A DNA stretch of 64,000 nt from Sphingomonas sp. MA1305 (GTDB taxonomy: Bacteria; Pseudomonadota; Alphaproteobacteria; Sphingomonadales; Sphingomonadaceae): NCBI RefSeq assembly GCF_016107325.1, contig NZ_RCVT01000005.1, positions 154,704 through 218,703 on the forward strand, written 5' to 3'. The notes under the pieces were generated by a model. It had not been told where the DNA came from, searched no databases, and saw nothing but the letters and a program-made list of their open reading frames with translations. This document shows positions 57,803 through 64,000 of this stretch, in pieces. Each line of letters begins with the position of its first letter. The stretch's first letter is position 1. A program made the position numbers and the translations under genes.

Positions 57803-58818
57803 CGCGCTGGCTCCGCCGCGCCGCCGGCATGCTCGGCTTCCTGGTGGCGGCGCTGGCGCTCACGCCGCCGGCGGAGGCGGCGCCGACTTGCACGGGCAAG
57901 TTCGTCAATCCGATCACCGACGTATGCTGGTCGTGCCTGTTCCCGCTCTCGGTCGGCGCGCTCCCGGTGTGGCCGAGCAGCCGACCCGACACCAGGAATC
58001 CGGTGCTCCCTGTCTGCGCCTGCGGCTCGCCGATCCCGCGCATCGGCATCTCGGTCGGGTTCTGGGAGCCGGCGCGCCTCGCCGACGTGACCATGAAGCC
58101 GTGGTGCTTCCCCAATCTCGGCGGCATGCGGATCGCGCCCGGCTTCGACATCGGACAGGGCTATCTCGCCGGACCTTCGATGGTCGGCGGGCGGTCGCAA
58201 TCTACCGCCAAGTGGCACGTCCACTGGTACGTCTATCCGCTGCTCTACTGGATGGAGATCCTCACCGACTTCGCCTGTTTCGAGCAGGCCTCGTTCGACA
58301 TCGCCTACATGACCGAGCTCGATCCGCTCTGGCAGGACGATTCGCTCACCGCGATCATCAACCCGGAAGCGGTCGTCTTCGCCAATCCGATCGCCCAGGC
58401 CGCCTGCGCGGGCGACTGCATCGCCGGCACCGCGCATCTCCCGCTCGACGAGCTGTTCTGGTGCGCCGGCTGCCAGGGCTCGATGTATCCGCTGAACGGC
58501 AACGTCCCCGCCTCGATCGGTCACGTCCAGTCGTCGCGCCTCGCGCTGTCGCGCTTCGCCTACAAGCTCCATCGCGAGGGATTGGCCTGGGGGACGATGG
58601 GTTCGAAGGGCCTGTGCTCCAAGTATCTGATGCCGATCATGCGCAAGCAGCAATACCGGTTCCAGATGGTCAACCCGATCCCGACCGTGAGCGGGCGCTT
58701 CGCCTGCTCGGCGATCGGCGCCTCGACCCTGCCCCCCGATGCCGGCCGCGCCTACCCCGCCGGAGGCGAGGACATGGGGTATCTCGTCTGGCGCAAACGC
58801 AACTGCTGCGCCTTTTAA
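57799..58818 (+). CDS. traU: TraU conjugal transfer protein
   Basis: 339 aa from a GTG. After the signal peptide (ending EAAPTCTGKFVNP) there is DVCWSCLFPLSVG, then PVCACGSPIPRIGISVGFWEPARL (in parts), many paired cysteines and WHVHWYVYPLLYWME. This is the TraU signature with its conserved disulfides. It is a periplasmic protein needed for DNA transfer and pilus assembly. Confidence 0.95.
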   Translation: MTRWLRRAAGMLGFLVAALALTPPAEAAPTCTGKFVNPITDVCWSCLFPLSVGALPVWPSSRPDTRNPVLPVCACGSPIPRIGISVGFWEPARLADVTMKPWCFPNLGGMRIAPGFDIGQGYLAGPSMVGGRSQSTAKWHVHWYVYPLLYWMEILTDFACFEQASFDIAYMTELDPLWQDDSLTAIINPEAVVFANPIAQAACAGDCIAGTAHLPLDELFWCAGCQGSMYPLNGNVPASIGHVQSSRLALSRFAYKLHREGLAWGTMGSKGLCSKYLMPIMRKQQYRFQMVNPIPTVSGRFACSAIGASTLPPDAGRAYPAGGEDMGYLVWRKRNCCAF

Positions 58819-58830
58819 CGGAGGAGAACG

Positions 58831-59577
58831 ATGCGCCTCGCCACCCTCGGTCTCGCCTCCCTCCTCGCCACGGTCGGCCTCTCCGCTCTCCTCGCTCAGA
58901 CGGTCGACGGCGTCGACCTCGCGGCGGTGAAGAAGCGCGCCGCCGATCTCCAGGCCGACGCGCAGGCGTTCGTCCAGCACGTCAAGGACCGCGGCGACGC
59001 GTTTCGCGAGGATGCGGCGAAGAGCCGCGACGACGGGATGGCGAACCTGCGCCGGGTCGCGGCCACCGACCTGCCGACGGGCCCGGCCGGGGCGGTCGAC
59101 TTCGACGCGATCGTCAAGGGCGCCGCCTCGAACGCCCGGACGCCGTCCGGCGACGCGCCGCAGTTTATCGTCTTCGCCAGTCTGTCGATGCCGCCGGCGT
59201 CGCTCAAGCCGCTGATCGCCGATACCGCCCGCGCCGGGGGTGTAGTCGTATTCCGCGGCTTCCCGGCCAACTCGGGCAAGGAATTCGTGGCGCGGCTCGG
59301 TCAAGCCGTCGGCAAGGAGAGCACGAGCAGCATCGGGATCGATCCGCGGCTGTTCCGTGCGTTCGACGTGCAGGCGGTTCCGACCTTCGTCGCGGTATCG
59401 TCCAGCTTCGATCTGTGCGCCGGCTTCGAATGCCGGACCAGGGTGCCGCCCCACGACCGGTTGGAAGGCAATGTCAGCGTCGACTATGCGCTCGACGCTT
59501 TCGCCGGCGGTTCGGGGCCAGGCGCTCGCGTCGCGCAGGTGGCGCTGAAGCGGCTGCATCGCGAGCAGATCCCGTGA
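58831..59577 (+). CDS. trbC: TrbC conjugal transfer protein
   Basis: 248 aa. A signal peptide is followed by a helical region and then PQFIVFASLSMPPASLKPLIADTARAGGVVVFRGF, the type-F TrbC domain (thioredoxin-like fold without the CxxC). GIDPRLFRAFDVQAVPTFV is the conserved cis-Pro region. The stop overlaps the traN GTG. It partners TraW in F-type systems. Confidence 0.92.
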   Translation: MRLATLGLASLLATVGLSALLAQTVDGVDLAAVKKRAADLQADAQAFVQHVKDRGDAFREDAAKSRDDGMANLRRVAATDLPTGPAGAVDFDAIVKGAASNARTPSGDAPQFIVFASLSMPPASLKPLIADTARAGGVVVFRGFPANSGKEFVARLGQAVGKESTSSIGIDPRLFRAFDVQAVPTFVAVSSSFDLCAGFECRTRVPPHDRLEGNVSVDYALDAFAGGSGPGARVAQVALKRLHREQIP

Positions 59578-61319
59578 TCCGGCAATCGCTCCTCGCATTC
59601 GTGCTCGGCTTCGTCCTCATGGGGGCGGGTGCAGCGCAGATGACGATCCAGGAGGCGCGCGAGGCCGGCAAGGCGCTCGCCACCGGCAAGCGCGCCGACC
59701 AGACCCTCGTTCCCACATCCGACGCGCAGGCGCGGGCCGTCCCCGGCTATAATGGCACAACCCTGCCGCAAAGCGGCTATTTCGACGATCCCGATCGGCT
59801 GGCGGCCGACGGACGGGCGCAGTCCAGCACCGACCAGTCCTATCGGGCGGCGACCAACGCCGACCGGACGCGCCCGACGTTCAGCAACGCCGAGATCCTG
59901 TCGACGACGGCGCGGGCGACCGGGGTCGAGAACGATCCGACGACGTTTCTCGCCGGCGAGACCATGGGCTCGTCGCAAGGCAGCTGCACGCCGCTGCCGC
60001 CGGGGCAGGGCAATCAGGGCTGGTATGAGGCGACGTGCAACAGCGGCACGAAGGTCGAGGAAGGCACTGCGTCGTGCCGTGTGCCGCTCGTCGTCGACGC
60101 GACCCCCGGCGTCTCGAAATATATCTATACGTGCGATGCGTTTGCGACGCTGCGGCCGAGCAACAGCGCGCGGCGCTGCGGCAACCTCTTCGTCGCCCCC
60201 GTGGCGGGAGGGGTGTGCCGCGAGCGTTCGCGCGAGACCGTCTCCTATCCGGTCTGCCGCCAGGGCAATGCCCGGTTCTGCACCGAGCCCGACATCGAGG
60301 AGGGCGAGCGGATCACCTACGAGTGCGACAGCGCGGCGGTCGCGCGGCCTTACACGGTCGAGCAGGTCGGCGGGACGATCACCGAACGGCGCGACGAGAG
60401 CCAGTGCGCCGCCGCGCCCGCCAATCAGACCTGCGAGCTGGCCGAGGAAGTCTGCAGCGACCCCGATCCGATCACGCGCACCGTCAACGGCGTGTCGGTC
60501 ACCAAGGCCTGCTGGGGCTGGGAGCGGCGCTATACCTGCCACCGGCTGTCGCCGGCGAACGATTGCAGTGCGCTGTCGGCGAACGGCCAATGCACCTATC
60601 TCCGCGAGGACTGTCTCGATGACCCTCGTTCCGGGCCGTGCAAGGTGGCGGAGAAGGTCTACCGCTGCCCAACGCCGGCCGCACCGGGCAACGATCCCAA
60701 ACAGTATATCTGCGGCAACGACGTCTACTGCATCAACGGCGACTGCGAGCCGATCGTCCGCGAAGCGTCGACCGAGTTCAAGGATGCGCTGGTCGCGCTC
60801 CACGCCGTCGACGATGCGTCCAAAGGGTTCGATCCGAACAACCTGACCGTCTTCTCGGGCCAGCGCAGCACCTGCCACCACAAGCTGTTCGGCCTGTCGA
60901 ACTGCTGTTCGGGACGCGGCGTGCCGCTGCTGACGCCCTGGCTGTGCGATGCCGCCGAGCAGGACCTCGATCGCAAGGACGACAAGGGCCTGTGCCACAA
61001 GGTCGGGTCCTATTGCTCCGACAAGGTGCTCGGCATCTGCGTCACCAAGAAGGAGGCCCATTGCTGCTTCGAGAGCAAGCTGAGCCGGATCCTCCAGGAG
61101 CAGGGACGCGCCCAGCTCGGCAAACCGTGGGGAGACCCGAAGAAGGAGCAGTGCACCGGCTTCACGCTCGACGAGTTCGCGCGGCTCGATCTCAGCCGAA
61201 TGGATTTCACCGAAGTCTATGCCGACTTCATGGATGCCGCGAAGCTCCCGAGCGAAGTCCAGGCGGCCTCCGACATCCAGCAGAAGATCCAGGATTATTA
61301 TGCCCTACACGGCAAATGA
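59574..61319 (+). CDS. traN: TraN outer-membrane adhesin/mating-pair stabiliser
   Basis: 581 aa from a GTG. It has a signal peptide, a variable N-terminal half and then many cysteines in repeated patterns (CRVPLVVDATPGVSKYIYTC, CWGWERRYTCH, CSALSANGQCTYLREDC), typical of TraN. The end, HHKLFGLSNCCSGRG then ESKLSRILQEQGRAQLGKPWG (in parts), is the strongly conserved TraN C-terminal block. TraN recognises recipient outer-membrane proteins in F-like plasmids. Confidence 0.93.
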   Translation: MIRQSLLAFVLGFVLMGAGAAQMTIQEAREAGKALATGKRADQTLVPTSDAQARAVPGYNGTTLPQSGYFDDPDRLAADGRAQSSTDQSYRAATNADRTRPTFSNAEILSTTARATGVENDPTTFLAGETMGSSQGSCTPLPPGQGNQGWYEATCNSGTKVEEGTASCRVPLVVDATPGVSKYIYTCDAFATLRPSNSARRCGNLFVAPVAGGVCRERSRETVSYPVCRQGNARFCTEPDIEEGERITYECDSAAVARPYTVEQVGGTITERRDESQCAAAPANQTCELAEEVCSDPDPITRTVNGVSVTKACWGWERRYTCHRLSPANDCSALSANGQCTYLREDCLDDPRSGPCKVAEKVYRCPTPAAPGNDPKQYICGNDVYCINGDCEPIVREASTEFKDALVALHAVDDASKGFDPNNLTVFSGQRSTCHHKLFGLSNCCSGRGVPLLTPWLCDAAEQDLDRKDDKGLCHKVGSYCSDKVLGICVTKKEAHCCFESKLSRILQEQGRAQLGKPWGDPKKEQCTGFTLDEFARLDLSRMDFTEVYADFMDAAKLPSEVQAASDIQQKIQDYYALHGK

Positions 61320-61698
61320 CCTGTTCGCGCCGGGCGCTGGCCCAGGAGGCGCCTGGGGTATGACGGTGCTCGAGCTCGCCTTGTTCATGGGCGTGTTCCG
61401 CGCGCGGCGCGCCCCTGAGATCGCCGAGCTGGCGCGGGTCGTGAGCGGCTGGTTCGAGCAGCCGATCGCGCCCGAGACGGCCGCGGAGCCGATCGCTCAC
61501 ATGGTCGCGTCCCGCTGGCTCGCGGTCGAAGGCGATCGTCTCGTTGCGACCGGCGAGGGGCGTGCGGCCGCCCGTCCGCTGGTGGCCGGGATCATCCGCA
61601 TGATCGATCACGGCACGCGGCTGGTCGACGTCGCATTGATGATGACGGTGCTGCGGCTCGGCCAGGGGGAGCTCGACGATGCGCCCGATGGTCAGTGA
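61300..61698 (+). CDS. Hypothetical protein overlapping traN
   Basis: 132 aa. The ATG lies inside the last 20 nt of traN. ELALFMGVFRARRAPEIAELARVVSGWFEQPI and MVASRWLAVEGDRLVATGEG suggest a winged-helix-like soluble fold (RWL then a short hairpin), but no family is recognised. The 165-nt gap before traF shows no gene or clear signal. Confidence 0.6.
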   Translation: MPYTANDLFAPGAGPGGAWGMTVLELALFMGVFRARRAPEIAELARVVSGWFEQPIAPETAAEPIAHMVASRWLAVEGDRLVATGEGRAAARPLVAGIIRMIDHGTRLVDVALMMTVLRLGQGELDDAPDGQ

Positions 61699-61863
61699 GG
61701 CGGCCGGCCAGTCGCGACGCCGGGCATCGCGTGTCCGGCTTGATGCCCGGGCCTACGCTGCGCGCCGGACGGCACCCATCCGCCCAAACCAGGCGCGTCC
61801 GTCTTTCCCGCTCCCACCCCATTCCGCATCCTGCCTGCCGACGTCGGCCGAGGAGATTATGCC

Positions 61864-62694
61864 ATGAAGCTCGCTCCGCTCTCGCTGCTCGTGTTGCTGC
61901 TCGCCGGACCCACGCCCCCGGTGGTCGCGCAGGATCGATCGACCGAAGCCGCCGGCGTCGAGCGGGCGGATCGCGGTGATGACTTCTACTGCGCGGAGCG
62001 CCGGCTGGGGCAGTGGTTCTACTGCACCCGTCCGAAGGCCGAGCCCAAGCCGGAGACGGCCGCCCCCGAGTCGAGCGTTCCCGAGCCGAGCGCGACCGAG
62101 CGGATGGCGGCGATCAAGCAGGAGCTCGACGAACTCAAGGCGAAGGCGATCCTCGATCCCTCCGAGGCGAACGTGGTCGCCTATGTCCGCTTCCAGCGCG
62201 AGCAGCTCGATCGCGCATCGACTTTCTCGGACACCTGGCAGCGTGCGCTCTGGCAGAACCCCGACATCGACTACACGCTGCAGCGCCCGGTCAACACGGT
62301 GGCCAAGCGTGCCTGGCTGGACATCCGAAAGGTCGATCGCGACCAGGTGCTCACCAATCTCGGCAAGCGCTACGGGCTGTTCTACTTCTTCGCGCAGAGC
62401 TGCGCCGCGTGCGAGGTGTTCTCGCCGATCCTCCGCTCGGTCGCCGACAGCCACCGCATGGCCGTCATGGCGGTGTCGATGGACGGCGGCCCCAACCGCG
62501 ACTTCCCGCGCTACGTCGTAGACAGCGGCCAGCGTGCGCGGATGGGCCTCCAGGGCAACGAGACGCCGGCGCTGGTGCTCTTCGACACCGCCACCAAGCG
62601 CACGATCCCGGTCGGCTACGGCATCCTCAGCGCCGACGAGGTCATGGAGCGCATCTTCATGCTGACCAACACCAAGGTGGGGAGCGACTATTGA
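61864..62694 (+). CDS. traF: TraF thioredoxin-fold transfer protein
   Basis: 276 aa with a signal peptide (LAPLSLLVLLLAGPTPPVVAQ). DFYCAERRLGQWFYCTRP is followed by a coiled-coil-like region and a thioredoxin-like domain with SCAAC (Cys180 and Cys183), LFYFFAQ before it and ETPALVLFD as the cis-Pro region. TraF proteins of F-type systems usually lack a CxxC, so the CAAC here indicates a potentially redox-active member. TGATG overlap with traH. Confidence 0.92.
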   Translation: MKLAPLSLLVLLLAGPTPPVVAQDRSTEAAGVERADRGDDFYCAERRLGQWFYCTRPKAEPKPETAAPESSVPEPSATERMAAIKQELDELKAKAILDPSEANVVAYVRFQREQLDRASTFSDTWQRALWQNPDIDYTLQRPVNTVAKRAWLDIRKVDRDQVLTNLGKRYGLFYFFAQSCAACEVFSPILRSVADSHRMAVMAVSMDGGPNRDFPRYVVDSGQRARMGLQGNETPALVLFDTATKRTIPVGYGILSADEVMERIFMLTNTKVGSDY

Positions 62695-64000
62695 TGGCCA
62701 ACGATTCTCTGCGCCCGCGTCGTCGCTCGCGCTTCGGCCGGCGTGCTCGCCACCTCGTCGCGCTGGTCGCGGCGTCGCATTTCGCGCTCATCAACGTCGC
62801 CCATGCGGACGTGGGCGCCGAAATGAATAGCTTCTTCAACGACGCCGGCGGCGCCGCCAACGTCACCGGCCCGACCGCCTTCCAGGGCCAGTCGGCCGGC
62901 TATTACTCGCTCGGCAACGTGTGGACGCGGTTTCCGCAGAAGAGCGTCAGTCCGTTCAACCTCCAGCTGCCGAGCGCGCGCGCCGGCTGCGGCGGGATCG
63001 ACCTGTTCTCGGGCTCCTTCTCGTTCATCAACGCCAGCGAGATCGTCGCCATGCTGAAGGCGACGGCGAACAATGCGCTGGGGTTCGCCTTCAAGCTCGC
63101 GATCGACAGCGTCTCGCCGGAAATCGGCAAGGTGATGGACGAGTTCAGCCAGAAGGCGCAGCTGCTCAACCAGATGAATATCTCGAGCTGCGAGACCGCG
63201 CAGGCGCTCGTGGGCGGCATCTGGCCACAGATGGAGACGACGCGCTCGACGATCTGCGAGGCGGTCGGCAACAGCCAGGGCGTGTTCTCCGACTGGGCGG
63301 CCGCCCGCCAGGGCTGCAACAACGGCGGGCAGCGCGACGGCACGATCGCGGGCAACACCGATCCGCGGATGAAGGACCAGCTCGTCGGCGAGCCGCACAA
63401 TTACACCTGGGAGGCGCTAAAGAAGAGTTCGAAGTTCGGCGCGTTCGACCAGAGCTTCTCGGAATACGTCATGACGTTGGTCGGCACCATCGTCACGACG
63501 CCGCCCACCGGCAGCGACACCGGGCCGAAAGTCGTCATTTACGGGCCGGCCGAGGAGGCGGTGGTGACCGCGCTGCTCGACGGCACCGCGAACGCGCCGA
63601 CGGTCAAGATCCTCAAGTGCAACAACGATCCCTGCACCGACGTCGGCGAGCAGACGCTCAACATCGCCGAGGCGTCGGCGCTCCGGCCGCGCATCTCGGC
63701 GATGATCAAGAGCATGAGCGGCAAGATCAGGAGCGATTCCGCGCTGACCGCGCCCGAGAAGCAGCTGCTCAACATGGCGACGGTGCCGCTCTACAAGATC
63801 CTCGCGGTGCAGGCCTATGCGCATTATGCGCTGACCGACGGCGAGATCCAGACGCTGTCCGAGATCGTCGCGGTCGACCTCCTCAATGCGATGGTCGACA
63901 ACATGCTCGACCGGGTCGAACAGGCGAAGGTCTTCTACCAGACCGCCGACCAGGAGACCGCGGCGCAGTGGCGCCAGCAGATCACCGCAACGCGCGCCAA
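62694..64000 (+). CDS. traH: TraH conjugal transfer protein, C-terminally cut by the window end
   Basis: 435 codons are present with no stop before position 64000. A signal region ends INVAHA; DVGAEMNSFFNDAGGAANVTGPTAFQGQSAG (in parts) is the TraH opening. GCGGIDLFSGSFSFINASEIV and CETAQALVGGIWPQM are further TraH signatures. It is a periplasmic/outer-membrane pilus assembly protein. The expected next gene is traG, beyond the window. Confidence 0.93.
   Translation, partial: MANDSLRPRRRSRFGRRARHLVALVAASHFALINVAHADVGAEMNSFFNDAGGAANVTGPTAFQGQSAGYYSLGNVWTRFPQKSVSPFNLQLPSARAGCGGIDLFSGSFSFINASEIVAMLKATANNALGFAFKLAIDSVSPEIGKVMDEFSQKAQLLNQMNISSCETAQALVGGIWPQMETTRSTICEAVGNSQGVFSDWAAARQGCNNGGQRDGTIAGNTDPRMKDQLVGEPHNYTWEALKKSSKFGAFDQSFSEYVMTLVGTIVTTPPTGSDTGPKVVIYGPAEEAVVTALLDGTANAPTVKILKCNNDPCTDVGEQTLNIAEASALRPRISAMIKSMSGKIRSDSALTAPEKQLLNMATVPLYKILAVQAYAHYALTDGEIQTLSEIVAVDLLNAMVDNMLDRVEQAKVFYQTADQETAAQWRQQITATRA

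Noticed and set aside
1..64000. CRISPR array, IS element or integron
   Set aside because: No regularly spaced direct repeats of 25-40 bp, no transposase or integrase frame and no terminal inverted repeats were seen; the only regular direct repeats are the iterons at 10249-10350.

Overview
The window looks like part of a large conjugative plasmid, or an integrated one, from a GC-rich alphaproteobacterium. A sphingomonad (Sphingomonas, Sphingobium or Novosphingobium) is the best guess. This rests on family content: a Rep_3-type initiator with iterons, a ParA/ParB pair, plasmid-borne strawberry-notch and Toprim genes, two RND heavy-metal clusters and an F-type transfer operon. No rRNA or tRNA gene, IS element or CRISPR array was seen. 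The host and replicon assignments are inferences from gene content, not from a database search.

Layout. Positions 1-3.3 kb: the start of an ArdC-like antirestriction gene, a long ParB-domain protein and a GST-like gene. 3.35-4.3 kb: a TetR regulator and a small helix-hairpin-helix protein. 4.3-14.65 kb: the maintenance block, with a DarB-like methyltransferase/strawberry-notch protein, a CHC2/Toprim protein, the iteron origin, repA, parA and parB. This block is bracketed by two outward-facing copies of an unrecognised structured RNA element. Each copy is the leader of one of two paralogous small genes (4285-4641 and 14383-14646).

14.7-43 kb is a metal and stress island. A CadR-like MerR regulator and a divergent cation diffusion facilitator come first. 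Then follows a long plus-strand run: CzcC, CzcB, CzcA, DUF190, a zinc-ribbon protein, a phospholipase D-type synthase, two CDF exporters, SRPBCC, MliC-like lipoproteins, bestrophin and ZIP. A second, partly mirrored set lies on the minus strand: MliC-like, SRPBCC, ZIP, DUF190, CzcA, CzcB, CzcC and an NreB-like MFS exporter. An RcnA-like Ni/Co exporter with a divergent CsoR/RcnR-type repressor ends the island. Many stop and start codons overlap (ATGA, TGATG), so most of these genes are probably co-translated.

43-64 kb is the transfer region. It starts with an SGNH hydrolase, a DUF1173-like protein, a lytic transglycosylase and two small regulator-like genes. The F-type (MPF-F) operon follows in canonical order: pilin, TraL, TraE, TraK, TraB, DsbC-like, TraV, TraC, unknown, TrbI, S26-type TraF, TraW, unknown, TraU, TrbC, TraN, unknown, TraF (thioredoxin fold), and TraH running off the end. 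Relaxase, coupling protein and oriT are not in the window.

The observation most worth following up is the pair of structured RNAs at 4642-4840 (minus) and 14191-14382 (plus). They share a near-identical core, compensatory base changes in the stems, and three mutually exclusive pairings that suggest a switch.
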